Source: Coriolopsis trogii (taxonomy: Eukaryota > Basidiomycota > Agaricomycetes > Polyporales > Polyporaceae). From it: DNA of 64,000 nt. The notes beneath the pieces are model-generated. The model saw nothing but the letters and a program-made list of their open reading frames with translations, did not search any database and was not told where the DNA came from. Shown here in pieces: positions 11,283 to 23,947 of this stretch (positions are counted from its first letter, which is position 1; each line of letters begins with the position of its first letter). Location of the stretch: contig JAHYIO010000007.1 of the NCBI GenBank assembly GCA_020543525.1, positions 310,001-374,000 on the forward strand, written 5' to 3'. A program made the position numbers and the translations under genes.

Positions 11283-13901
11283 TCAAAGTAGCACATCTAC
11301 GAAGGCACACTCCTCCCAATTCAACACACACCCCTTATCTGTCACGCCTTGAATATAGTATCTCGCCCCTTTTGCCTCGCTCATTCCATCGGGCACGCAA
11401 GCGGGATCGACGTAGAATCTGTCCTCCCGCCCGTCCAGGCCTGTTGTACCGACAAAGATCGCCGCCTCAGGTAGCACTTGTGCATCCTGCTCTGAATGTG
11501 CGTGTATATAGATGTTGAAGTACGCGAACCTGGGAGCCGAATAATCGAGGATCCACGCCGGCTGGGGGTCTTCGGGAGAGGTCAAGGCGACTTTGGGCAC
11601 TGTACCTAGAGAGATCCCAGTTCCCCACGTGAGAGTACCCGCAAACGGAACATCCCTAGACTGCTGAGAGGAGAAGTCCGCCCAGATCACTCTTGGCTCG
11701 AGCAAGGTTGTGTTTGGCGAAGGAGGGTTTGCATAGACACTGAGCGAGCCCACGTGTATGGTGAAGTCCACTTGCTGTGTTGGGTCCTCACATGTGAAGC
11801 CGACGACCAGCCCCATCCCGGCGAGAACTTCCGTGGGTCTGTCAACAGGAAGTCTGAAATCCAGAAGCACCTCCGTCCATTCGCCGCTGAGGACTTCGTT
11901 CGACTCGGTTTCCACGGAGGTGAGTTCGAAATCCGCGACGAGGTCGTCCGTCAGCGACCTCACGCATGCGCCGACGTTACTCTCGATCGGCCCTTCAAAT
12001 CGGTGCACAATGGAGAGTCTGTATGACTGTCGCGGTGTTATGGAGAGAGATTGGATAGGGAGCCATATGCAGCGGAAGGACGTGTCCTCTGTAGAGGATC
12101 CAGGAACAGTGACCGATAGGACGAGCGAGGTACCACCAAGCCAGGCGTCCTCCATGGACAAATCGGCGGTCGCGTGTGGTGTCTCTCCCTCGCAATCGTC
12201 GTTCTCCCAACGGACCGTAGGCTTGGGGAAGACCAGGTCCCCTAAAGACGTGCATTTCGCGACGTCCGTCCAGCCCGTCTCGGAATGCATGACTTTCTCG
12301 CCGCGGACGAACCAATGCCAACCTACACCAGGGGAGAATGTGGTCAGGAATGGCATATGAGCTGGGTTCGGAGGAGGTTGACGAGGGAAGAAATCAGCGA
12401 TGGGTCTGAACGGTCCGTGAGTGCAGGAAAGGCCGTGTTCGACGTCTCGTGTATGTTGCTTGAACTTGGGAACTAGCGCGGTCAGGTCTTCTTTCTTGTT
12501 CTGGGGTCCGATCCATAGTTTGCGTTCGTATTCCCACCATTCGCTCCAGGACCATCCAGGCTTGTCTTGTTCGCTCTCCCAAGTCCATCCTGGACCGAAC
12601 AGGGCGACGCTGAGGCCGAGGGATTCGGGTTCGATGTGGGAGAGAGCCTTGTAAATACCAAATCCACCTCCCCCATGCGAGCCTCGCCCCCATACATCAA
12701 CGCCGATGTAGATGTCCTGAAGCTGTTTCTTGAGACGGAAACTACTTTGATCGAGACTGAGCAGGTATTGCGCAGTTGTAGAGGGATATGAGGAGGGCCA
12801 CTAAAATCTATGAGCGTTCATGTCACAAAAGACACACGTAGTACTAACTTACCGTGTAGTTGGTGAAGAAGGCCGTAGACGGTAGGAAGAATGGGAGGTT
12901 TACGCTGTTCAATCTATCCTGCCATCGCAGTCTACCATCGACAATTACGCTGTCGTACCTGTGCATGGAGCAATCAGGTTGAGTAATTAATAAACCATTA
13001 CGATCTATAACGGCTTACCAAACCACTTCGGCATGCGCTCCCACCTTCCGCTTGAGCTCTTGCTCGAGGATGGCAATCCACATGGTCAGCGCCCGTGTCT
13101 GTTCCACACCCCCTTGGAGGACAGCTTCGAAGTTGAGAAGGTAGCCGTCAAAGCCGCGTTGGGAGGCAAGATCTGCAAGGAGACGCGCATAATGGGAAGA
13201 CACAGGCAGGGTATGGGCGTGAGGTTTTGCAGGCCCTGTCGTTGACATGGGCAGTGCCCCCACGAGGAGCATCAGGCAATCCGGTTCGGACTCGGCATGT
13301 TCGAATATCCTGCGGAAAAGTGTATCAGTCAGTGAAGGCAAAAACAGCTGGTATTCCTCACAGGGTACCCAGCATCTTCACTCCATGGCGATGTGCAGCA
13401 GTGGTCCATCCGGACGGCGGAACAGTCACCCTATGATGCGAAAAGCTTTGAATGCGAATTGATTAAGTGATTGTCGCTGCGACGTCCAACGTGAGATGAG
13501 TGCTCACTAGATGAAACTTTCGCAATAGCTCCAGAAGTTGAAAGTGTAGGACGGCGCTGTTATCGACTCAGTGTAACCACCCTGAGGTGCATGGTCAGCC
13601 TTGTTGGGAGGGTTCAGGATAGTGAGGGGACGGGAAGTTGTACCTTGTAGTCATGGCATACCTGCGTAACGTGAGCTCTTCAGCATTGCCTCTGGTTTAC
13701 CAAGCTTAGAAGTTATACCAGGAGCTTGCCCCTGGTGACCGTATGAGTCACACCTTCAGTATCTGCTCGAGGGACGTAGGGTAGAACGGCCTCTAGTCTC
13801 CCTGGCGTTGTTGTCGCCCAGTCGTCTAATTCAGACAGAGATCGGAAGAATGGCGTTTCGTCAGAGACGAGTGCAGTATGGTTCGATCCTCTGATTGGCA
13901 T
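11283..13901 (-). CDS. GH85 endo-beta-N-acetylglucosaminidase (ENGase)
   Basis: Seven exons on the minus strand: 13901-13719, 13661-13644 (18-nt micro-exon), 13581-13508, 13445-13362, 13309-13019, 12958-12853 and 12800-11283. They sum to 2274 nt, 757 residues. The GH85 barrel is recognisable: a VCHDYKGGY start, HHRVTVPPSGW, then GYLLNFE with the catalytic Asn-x-Glu pair at about N179/E181, YDSVIVDGRLRWQD and the VDVWGRG/GGGF strand. The C-terminal ~350 residues are beta-rich accessory domains. The family cuts the chitobiose core of N-glycans, releasing the glycan and leaving one GlcNAc. Fungal and animal forms are mostly cytosolic and handle free glycans or glycoprotein turnover. No signal peptide is evident at this start, in keeping with a cytosolic enzyme. 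A longer in-frame N-terminus is possible upstream, but the chosen Met gives the family's usual beginning. Confidence 0.88.
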
Positions 13902-14195
13902 GGTACACCCGCGATGAACGTTGCGAGAGTGAATGCCTAAGAGTTGATAGTGGCAGAAAGGGACGCCGCGAGCGCCATACTGAACTCCCATGCCCGCGCG
14001 TGGAAACTTGGTGTGGAAACGGCGCCAGAGCGAGAAAAGGCGTAATCCGAACCACATCCATTTGTTCCGTCACATGCAAGTACCAAGGAATGACCACTAC
14101 GGTACACATGTGGTAACGAAAGCACAAAGGATGCAAGAGAACTTGGAGTACGGGGATAATTATACTACGTGTATGCGGGGAATTTCTACGACAAA

Positions 14196-17100
14196 TCACC
14201 AACGTCCGCGTCGCCCACTTCCAGGTCCTTGATATGGGCCATAATCTGGGGGAGGGCGACCACCAGCTGTGCAAAGAGTATCAGCTCACAATCCTCACGC
14301 GGACACGGAATTCAACATACACAAACGAGGAGCGGGGGGTGGCGATCGCGGTCTTGCAACAGTCGAGCTTGACGGTATAACTGCATTCCTGAATACTTGC
14401 ATAAGATCGTCTGTCCGGAACACAGGACCTGCGAGATAGCAGGTTAACACCGTCAAACCCAGAAGAAACCAGCGCCCACTCACCATCGAAAGTGTTAGGA
14501 GCAGGTAACGTCCCGATGAACCACGAGAGTACACCCGGCAACTGCACACCCTTGTCTTCCTCTCTCTCCTCTCTGAATCTTCTCGGCGGGGGCGGGGCCT
14601 CGCGTTCGCGCGACCTCTCCCACGCGGGTGAGCCATGCCGCCTGTTGGGAGGGCCATCCCACCTGTCACGATCACTGCGTCCTCTGTTGGGACTTCCCGG
14701 CCGCGCTCGCTTGGATGGATAGTCGCGACTTTCTTCGCGTCGCCGATGGTCAGGCGAGGACGCTCTCTTTGATGACGTGCTATGATTAGGCGTCGTTGGG
14801 GACGCCTTGGCTTGTTCAGACACTATCGACTGCAGGGTGTCGGAGCGGCCCAGGAGACTGCTGCTGCTATGTGTGTTGCGCGCAGCCGAGCCTGACTTCA
14901 GTACAAATCCAAGATCACGCGTGGCAATAGAGTCAATGTTGAGGTACTTGTGTCTCTCTGCGAATCGCTTGATAGGAGGGTCTGCACGGACAATTAGCAG
15001 ATGTTCATGGTGGGACAAACGTGAGTACGACGCACCATTGGGGAACACATCCGCCAAACGCTTCTCGAGTTTGTGTGCAGTTGCGAGATCACCGTACTGA
15101 TACTCGTAACGTGCCCAGCGCTCCCATAAAGGACGGGCTTTGTCAGGAGAGAATGTACCGATCACACGCTCGAACAGGGCCCTCGCATCTAGAGGATGGA
15201 GTTTTTGTGAGCACATGGGCGTTATCGAACTAGGTAGCCACCTACTGTTCTCATCGTTGATGGAAATGAGGAAGTTGAGATAGCGCAGGACATATTCAAC
15301 TTCGTCACCAAATAATTCCATTCCTCTTTCAAAGATTCTGCTTGCTACTTGCACGTCCTTGTTGCCACAGTGATATTCCATGAGTGCTAAATGACACGAA
15401 TGAGCGACGGAGATAATGGAGAGTATCATCCGGGAAACTCACCCTCGGCTTCATGAACTTCCCAGGGCGTCCAGCGATCCCTGCGGGCCTTGCCGAATAC
15501 GTTGCGAGCAGACTTGAGGCCCTCAGCACGGCGAGCAAACCGTATGTACACAATCCACGCAATGCCGTAGTCGGTGCGCTTGTCAGACAACTCTTTGTTC
15601 TTCGGCGGCTTGTCGTCAGACGCTGTAGTGTTGAACGATGAATTCTGAGACTGCATGCCCGCCGGAGTGGTAATCTCCATTGCCTGGTTGACCATGGCCT
15701 GACTCTGTTGCACCCCAATCGAGCTGCTTGAGGAGTTGGCCGAAGACACCTTGCTCTCAAGCGCTTCCAGGTCCTTGCGGAGGATCTCCAAGAACTTCTC
15801 AAATGTAGCATGTACCTCTGTGAAGTTACCTTGAAGCTCAAGTGCCTCCGCATAGGCGAAGTTCAATACAAAACTACGTTGAATAAGTAAAACGGCGCTT
15901 TTACGAGGGGAGATAAGTTCTCACCTTGCTGGATTCGCCTCGATGCCGGCCTTCAGCAAACCTAGCGCTTCATCGGTCTTACCAACACTGTTCGTCCACG
16001 CATATGCCATATACCTATCGTGACCGTCACCGTCAGCGTTGAGCTGTAAGAAGTCTGACAATAACTTACCAGATCTCAGAGTAGTACCGCATGCGCACAG
16101 TCGCTTTCTTGTAGACACCCTGCACACGCTGGAGGAACGTGCTCCGGTTCGCTTCCTCGATCTCGAGAGGGTTACTCTCCTCCCACTTCAAGTATTGTCG
16201 CCATCGTGATATGAGAGTCTTGTCGCCCGAGTTGAAGGTCGGGGGCCTTGGTAGCCAAATTGACGTACGACCGCTCTTTTGAGCAGGAGTGGGAGGAAAG
16301 AGCAGATTGAGGTGTTCTTGGAGTTGGTTGAAGACGGTACGGGCCTGCATGTGGTTCTCCTGAATATCCGAGATGAACTTTTTCGCCTATATAGGAGACG
16401 GAAAGGATCTCAGTATGTGATTGCGAAGAACGGGACACGAGATCGTACCGTGATTTTGTTGAGCCCATTCTCAAAGTCTTGGTAATCTTCCCAAAGCCTC
16501 TTGACGTTCTCCATCGGTATCTGGACAGCCTGTTGGTATGCTCTTCGGACTGCATCCATCTTCTGCTGCTCCTCCCACGTCGTATTCGTCTGATACAGGC
16601 TGTCAGTCATGCTGAAGTCACACAGAGCAGCCAATGAACTAGAACGTCGGCGTCCACACTCATCACGCAGTCTCAGAGGGGCACGCGGTGTCACGAAGAC
16701 AGCTGCAGGAAGCAATACATAGAGCGACTACAAAACGGTACAGCGGTTGTAACGACATAACCGAGTCCACCGTAAGGCATAGCGAATGGGCGAAGAAGAA
16801 AAGCAATGGTACGACAAGGTCAAGTCGTACAAGACTCACAGACACAAATAAGCCAATACTATTTTGTGTCTGCGGAGCAACGGACCTGATTTCGCATTGC
16901 TCCTCGGCATATCTCTCGCGGAGATGCCCACACACGCAGTGTCGCGAAAGTGCAGATCATTCAGCAGCCACTTTGGTTTCTCTCACTGCGAAGCCAATAG
17001 TCTTCAACACATAGAGATGCATATATGTGATGTCCACATATGCGCATAGCTCGCACGTTGCTGGCGAGTGCCAGCATGAAGAAACCCGCACTGATCACAA

Positions 17101-18033
17101 GTCCGGAGAACGAGATGAGGTCGGTCGCTGCACAGGCCTCCTCCCCATCATACGAAGTTCGACAGAGAGCACGGCATTGACAAAATGTCGAAATCTCAAT
17201 GACTTTGGCATGGCGCAAAAGCATGTGGCAACAGACAGATAGCGATTGCGAATGTCCAGAGAATGTTCATGCTCACCTCTCCCGCTTTGAGGAAACTGAT
17301 ATAATCCTGCCAGATTTCGAAACTATCCTTGTCCTGACTTGCGTGGCTGAGAGCGAAGTCATAGCATTTTCGGATTACGTCGCGCGCGTTGGGACCGGTC
17401 GTAATGCGTCTACGTGTGTCCATGTCAGCAGATGATGGTCAAGGATACGTTCGCATCGGCGGTGTCACAATACCTGATGTAGGTGAGGTAGAACTTGAGA
17501 AGCTCTACAGAAGGGGTTGTTCTCAGCAAAAACCTCTTGAACAAGGTCTCAGCATAACCGAATTGGGACGGGTCTTCGAGGAAATGTTGGAGATACGCAA
17601 TTTGCACCGATGGCTGGATGCTCAGTCAGACACAGAATCACGGAGAAGAATGTGCACATGGTGATCTGACAGTATTCGGATATGTCTCGAGCATGCCTTC
17701 GTAGGTTTCCTTGATCTTCTCAATGTCGCCAGACCCTTCCGCAAGCTCAACGAGTTTCAACCAGCCATCTGCATCGACAGGCTTGTCACGCAGTTGCGCA
17801 CGCAGCTGATCCCACTCTGACTGTGGCGGCGGAGTTGGTTGTTGTTCCGTCATGAGCTCTGGCGTTTCTTGACTGTTCGGCTGCGTTGGCGTGGGCGGGA
17901 CTGGGGTGTTGGACGACGAGCCTTGAAGCTGACGCAGGGCATGAAGAATGTCTTCGGTTAATTGCGGCTTGTCGCCTTCTTGTGTGCCATTCTCTGGATG
18001 ATCTTGTATCATGGATTCCGGGGGCTCAGACAT
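14196..18033 (-). CDS. RNA14: Rna14/CstF-77 mRNA 3'-end processing factor
   Basis: Twelve exons: 18033-17671, 17613-17474, 17409-17277, 16589-16449, 16386-16070, 16014-15925, 15873-15443, 15386-15246, 15188-15036, 14981-14484, 14428-14327 and 14266-14196. They sum to 2580 nt, 859 residues. A disordered Pro/Gln-rich head is followed by HAT helical repeats (about 45-580). A Ser/Arg/Pro-rich linker leads to the conserved monkeytail that binds Rna15/CstF-64 (GPVFRTDDLMQVFRNAVIP, about 803-821). Rna14 dimerises and scaffolds cleavage factor IA, bridging Rna15 and Pcf11 during cleavage and polyadenylation in the nucleus. One intron (17276-16591) is 686 nt, more than ten times the gene's other introns. 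The gene diverges from the one at 18315 with 281 bp between start codons. Confidence 0.92.
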
Positions 18034-18314
18034 GATGGAACGGAACGTGGTGGTGGAAGAAAGTCAAGAAGAGGAATGCGAGAAGAACACGTCCACGCCG
18101 ACACCAACCCTCTTCTGCGACCCGTGTTTGTCTTTGCTTGCCACCACACGCGCTGAGAACACGTGATCGTCACGACCCGCGCCTTGTAGACGCGTCCGCC
18201 GATCGCGTCTCAGGCCCCTTTCCTCTCATTCTCGTCCTTCTCTCTCAGACGTTCAGAAACCTTCGGAGGTCGAAGCTGGGAGAAGTCGTTGGCAGCCAAC
18301 AGTAAGAGAGCGAC
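18034..18314. promoter_or_regulatory. Divergent promoter region shared by RNA14 and the 18315 gene
   Basis: 281 bp separate the two start codons, so both promoters and 5' leaders must lie here unless they overlap coding sequence. It is GC-rich with CT-rich runs (near 18215-18245) and has no clear TATA element, in keeping with housekeeping-type fungal promoters. The boundaries are simply the two ATGs. Confidence 0.5.
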
Positions 18315-21300
18315 ATGGACAGCATCGAGTCCACACTCCGAGCCCTCAAAGCATCAATCGCTAAAATCAAGGCGAAGGAGCGAAAGCGCTTCGAGGATGC
18401 CGCGGGACAAGTCGACTCTCATATGGTACTATTGGTATGTCACATCCATGCATACACAATTATGCAGAACTTACGCGAGACACAGAAATTGTCTACTCTG
18501 TCTCCTCAAGTCGGCCAGAAGCTCGCCAGTTTGCTACGCGGGTCCCTCGCCGTTCTGTATAATGGGCTTGATGTGCATGCCCTACGACTCACCGCTGCGA
18601 TCTTCGAATACACATACCATAACCGAATACTCAGCGCTATTAGCTCGTCGCAATACGAGCAGAAAGACCTATGGGAGGCAGTGTTGTATGGGATGCTTTC
18701 CGGAGTCCTCGTAAGTCCAAGTTCTTTCTCCACGATCATCATACTACAGCATACCATAGGATTACCTCGATACAAATGACACCAAAGAATCGAAAGATGC
18801 CGTCGGGGCCACCTTATATCCTGTACTGAGTGATATCTGCTTCTCTCTGAGTGCCCCCAGAACGGGCGTCGACATACGGTGCTCGGTGCGTCTCGCAGTT
18901 CATCGTCTGAGTGGACGCTCTGAACGAATACATGACTATATGCGTCTTCAACAGGCATACAATGTTATGATTGACGCTTCAGCTTCGCATCAAGGGAATC
19001 AGGATCGACTGCGAGATCCCGATATTCTGGGCGGAGGACGTCTCGGGGCGTGCATATGGAGGACCAAAGGTAAAGCGCATGCGCGGCCAGTGGTATGAGA
19101 ACAGTTGCGCTGACACATCGCTAGACTACCTTGCTCAAGAAAGTCTACTGAATCTTTTCGCTCGTATACTCCCCTCGACAAACAAGTCAGCCACTGGACG
19201 CGCAAAGCGCACTGCATTCATCCATTCGGTCTTTGTAGAAACTGCACCTCCGGAAGTCATCAGCATTGGGAGGAACATCGCCGATATACTCGAGCATGTA
19301 CCCAGTAGCGACTGGGACGCAACGTCGGTGAGAATCGTCGACGTCATCGCTCAGGGTAGCATCTCGTTGTGAGTTGTCTTACATTCTCAATTCTGGGGTA
19401 ACTGAGTAAATTATGTTATACAGCCCACAGCCCTTTGCCGTCAAAGAGGTTGTTATCGATGGCACGGCATACCCCTCTGACCGTCTGTATGCGGATGACA
19501 AGACATTGCTTGCAAATGTTCTGCTTGATGTGAGTGGTTCCTCGGAGGTTTCGTTCCCATACTCATCCTGGTGAGGGTAGGATGACCAATATGAGTCTCT
19601 GGAAATCGCCTACTCTACCGTTATCAGCCTTCGCACCGACTCTGCGTCTCAGGATTGTGCCGATGTCAATCTGGCGTTGCAACGAGCTCCACGGTTAGGT
19701 AGAGACCTGATGAAGACGGGGGGTGAAGACGTAGTCAACGCTACCTTCTCACTCCGTGCACACGACCAGCCCAGATTCTTCGAAGTGCTGGCAAACAGAG
19801 GCATGGTGCGAGCATATGACCCTGCGCTGCGCGGCACTCTTGAACCTTACACGCGGTGTGCATTCAGCATAGTCTATTACCTGATCGCAGCCAGATCTCG
19901 TCGAAGGCCAAATCGTCCATTGCCGTAGAGCCAGCGAACTTAGAATTGGATGATGCTGGACATCTTGTCGAACCGAGTCAAAGCGAAGTACGTCAGTCTT
20001 TGCTTGCCTCCGCCTATGGTGTGCTGAGACACATCTCAGCGTATTGTTGCCGTGTCACAATGTGCGTTACGCCACAATGGTATACTTATAGTGTTGACCC
20101 TTCTTTCAGTCTACGGAACAGAAGATGCTAGCGACGACATACAGTCTGCTGGCGATTCCGATGAGCCTGTTATAGGAGGAGACGCGAAGTCGGAATCAAT
20201 TCACGTCCCTGAAGCAAACGCTGGGAAGAAGAACGATAGTACCACGCCCTTAGTGCCGCTCGGCACTTTCGATGGATCTGTTCATCCATCGCTTGAAGCC
20301 GCGCCACGGTTCTTGGCTCGAATTGGTAGTCAGATCATACGCGATGCAATTTTCGGTGCACCAGACGAAGAACTCTCTGACATATCTGATTGTGATAGCC
20401 CTGGCACCAAGTCTAGGAACCTCAGGCGCACCAGCGCGTCATTGTCCGGGAGCCTCGTTCGTGGACGTCTCTCCTTCGAACCTGCTTCGAAAAAAGAATC
20501 GGCACCACGGCTGACGCGCGGCCGTGTTGGGAACGTGATCCTTGATTCCGATGAAGAAAGCGGCCCTCCGGTTCCACCACGGGGGCGGCCTCGAACCACC
20601 AAGAAGGCTCTCCTCCGTGAACCTACTGCTGAGAATGTTGACGAACCTGCCCTATCTCTACCTTTCGTTCCAATTGTCTCTGCCGATGCTACTTCTCATC
20701 ATGCACCTGCTCCGTCCACCCCGCTGTCTCAGAGGGAGATCTGTAGCTCTTCAGTAATCCATCCTCAGTCTGGCAATAGCAAGATCCTACGATTCTCTGC
20801 CGCCGAGATTCCTGCTCCCAACTTCAACACTGCTCTGTCCTCTCCGTCCCTTGTTCCAAAGGCTGTTCTCAAGAGTGCCATCTACCGGCCATTGACGCGA
20901 TCTCGTGCAGCTGAACCTGAAGCCTTGCTTGATTTTTCTTCTCCTCGCGCTCCAGGTGCTGGCTCCGTACGTGACAGGAGGGCTACTGTTGTGAGGGCGA
21001 ACGAAGTCTTCACGGAGATCGGTGAGAGTATTCACCATGGTAGTCTCGAATGATTTTGAACTATCTCCCTAGCTCTGCCTTCCAGTTCACCCACGCCCGT
21101 GCATAAGCTCAGGAAGTCTGTCAAGGCTGCTCTCCGGAAGAAGGACAAGCCCGCTGCGATTGAGCCTACCTCCTCAAAGCCTGCCGCCAACAAGCTGCGC
21201 AAAGTCAAAGCACCACCTCCTGATGTCCAAGACAGCAATTCTGTTACTGTTGCACTCCATGAGAAAGCCGAACTCGTCACACTGGAAAACAACGCGTCGA

Positions 21301-23773
21301 AGCCTGCAGCTAATAAGCCTCAAAAACGCAAAGCGTCGCCTGCGGAGGACGATATTGAAGACAAAGATCATCCTGCTCTCACTAGTGTTGAGAACATATC
21401 TCCTCGACCCGCAAAACGTGCACGCACTGCCGCCGTCAACCACAGCCCTAGCATCGAACGACCAAATAAGTCGAACGCGGAGAATCTATCCTCGTCTGTC
21501 TCTCAGATTCTCCGGCCTACCTTGCGCGCGAGGAAGAGATACCATGCTAAGGGTCGGCTGTCTTCGCCTGTTGAATCTGGGGATCTCGTTCTGGGTCATC
21601 AAGAGACGTTTGTCGACTACGATGCCCTGCCTAGCCCTCCTCGTCCTGCTGGTGGTGGCTTGTCATCCCCTGTTTCTGCGACGACCAAAAAGAGTACGCC
21701 GAAGCCCAAGGAGCAGCCTTTCACGGTCGAGATGTTCGAGATGACATCTAAGGTAGACAAAAAAGTAGCGAAAACGGATAAGACACAGAAAGCGCAGAAA
21801 GCAACCAAGACTACGGCCGTGAACGCACATGCAACCAGAAAGATAGACGACGTCGCGCATCTCGCTGAGGACGAGCAGAACGCCGCTGGGCCGGCAAAGG
21901 CCACTCGACTCCTTCCTAGGGCCCGAAAGGCAAGAGCGGGAAAGGACAAGAACCAGGCTGAAGTCAAAGAAGGGGGCAAGACGGTCGAAGATCCGCCGAA
22001 GAAGGCGCCCGTCCGGACTTCAGCTCGAGTCGCGCAACGCCGGCAAAGCGCTGAACAAGAATTGCAGTCAAAGCAGGACGTAGAGCGCAATGATCATACC
22101 CGCTCGACCGACAAATCTGCGCACGAAGAGAAAGGTGACCGCGCGAAGAGCGTAAGTCAGGCTTTCAAAATGCAAGCGGTTTGCTCAATTCTCTTGAGAA
22201 GTCCCTCCTTGATACTTCATCCCCACGGTCGGAGCGGAAATCGGCAACGAAGGAGGTTCCTTCACAGACCGCACTGTCTTCTGATCACCCAGTGAGTATG
22301 AATATTGATAGTATCGGCATGCATTGACATAAGGGCACAGGATGGCTCTAGGGTTGCGAAGCTGCCCGATTCTGCGAAGAAGTCGAACAAGACGCCTTGG
22401 GACACCATCGCGGATCAAAGTCCCAAGCAACATGAACAACTACCTGCGCCCAAGCAAGTGGTTCATAGCTCTACAGATCGTGTGGATGTCCCCATGGCGG
22501 ACAGCGACATCACCGAAGCAGTATGCCATTTCAGTCACGAGGACATAACTCTTATAGCTCCTTCATCCCCTATCGTCAACGAGAAGAAATCTGTCAAGGC
22601 GACCTCGCCTCGCCCAGTAATGCTCAAGAGGCCTCAAGGCATCGAGGTATGTTCATGAACGCCAGGCATGCCAGTATCAGGTCAGATCGTGCATGGCCAT
22701 GTTTAGATTGGGACGGAAATCAAGGAGATTCAAGTCTCTTCATCGACCGTGGTGAGCACTCGATTCATACGCGGGCCGATACTCAAAGGGGAAACAGGCT
22801 ATCAACTCTTCGCCTGTCATCATTAAGCAAGAAGTCGAGATGATTGACTTGACTCTGGACTCCCCTCCCAGAGCGCGGAAGGGTCGTAATGACGCGAAGT
22901 CGTCCGTCGTCCGGCCTCCCCTTCCGCCGAGTTCCCCTCAAGAGGCTCCCGAAGGCAGCAGTCATGACCACGGAGCGGAGACTCAAGACATTCGCGTGCA
23001 AGAATATCTTCCCACAGTCGTACCACCTCGAACAGCCCAGCACACCGTCAGATTCATCTCCGAGTCTATACAGTCCTCTGGTAATCGCGGACACGAAGAG
23101 CATGGTAATAAACCTATCAAGATGCAGCAACAGCAGCAGCTGCGTCATGCGCCGAGGCCGTGTATGTACCCTGAGTCGCCCGTCAAGGCTGCTCATGCTA
23201 ATGGTCCCCCTAGCCGTGACCCATGCCCAGCGCTCCATCCGTCGCAGGCAAGCAGAAGATGAGGATGAGAACGAGCGTACCATAAAGAATCCTACCTATC
23301 CCAGCGACCCGTCAATGCAGCGCATCGTGGACGTGCTGGATGGACTCCATCAGGTCCGCCTCTCTGACAGCGCACTGGCGTGACCTCACTCGTCTGTCCT
23401 AGGTTGTATTATGTAACTTGGCGAACAAGTTCGAAGGTGTACGTGAAGACGCTCGTGCAGGACGCGACGAACTCTTGCGTCGTGCAGCAGACGACCTGCA
23501 GTCTCTCCGCGGAGAGAGGTACGTCTCGTCTCGTCTCCTGTCCATCGCGATGAACGTGATCTGATTCGGCGCCCTAGCGTCGCGTGCTACAACGGCCTCG
23601 TTGATCTAGAGCAGGAGTACGCGACATACGGCAGAAATATGATCCACGGTACGGAGGACTGGATCAAGATCAACCGGGACATCTGCAGGGAGCTCTCTTC
23701 GGCCTTGGAGATGCATGACCGGGGAATGCTGTCAAAGAAGATGCCCGCTACGCTTGTCGACTTCAAGCTCTGA
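18315..23773 (+). CDS. Large protein, candidate meiotic chromosome-axis core (SYCP2/Red1-like)
   Basis: Fifteen exons reconstructed: 18315-18710, 18760-18885, 18983-19368, 19424-19529, 19581-19855, 19891-19987, 20040-21021, 21073-22151, 22199-22291, 22341-22646, 22707-22751, 22798-23161, 23214-23353, 23403-23518 and 23578-23773. They sum to 4707 nt, about 1568 residues. A possible 33-nt in-frame intron at 18435-18467 is left in. Architecture: an all-helical N-terminal ~170 residues, then a mixed domain containing SFPQPF and a DDDQYESLEI stretch, then ~900 residues of basic, Ser/Pro-rich disorder, and a C-terminal coiled coil of about 120 residues ending at the stop. Helical (ARM-like) plus PH-like N-domain, long linker and C-terminal coiled coil is the layout of SYCP2/Red1/Rec10 axis proteins. 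That link rests on architecture and recalled pattern only. A different nuclear scaffold is possible. The gene structure is more secure than the function. Confidence 0.62.
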
Positions 23774-23947
23774 GTCCGAGCAGGGATGATCTTAGAGTGT
23801 TTTACAGAAGGCATTGTTGATCATTTTCAGAGCGAACCTAGAGTTCCATCTCTCTTGTTAGTTTCCAATTGCTGTAGTATGATTGTATCCGAAGTAATAT
23901 GCTATGGTCGAGTATGCATGTATACGAGTGTTCGGCGCACGGGAGCG

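Noticed and set aside
14281..15429. 382-codon minus-strand open frame
   Set aside because: It is two RNA14 exons read through their introns. The real coding parts are included in the RNA14 model.
16591..17276. RNA14 long intron considered as another introner-type insertion
   Set aside because: No inverted ends or target duplication found at or near the splice sites, unlike the element at 50071-50650.
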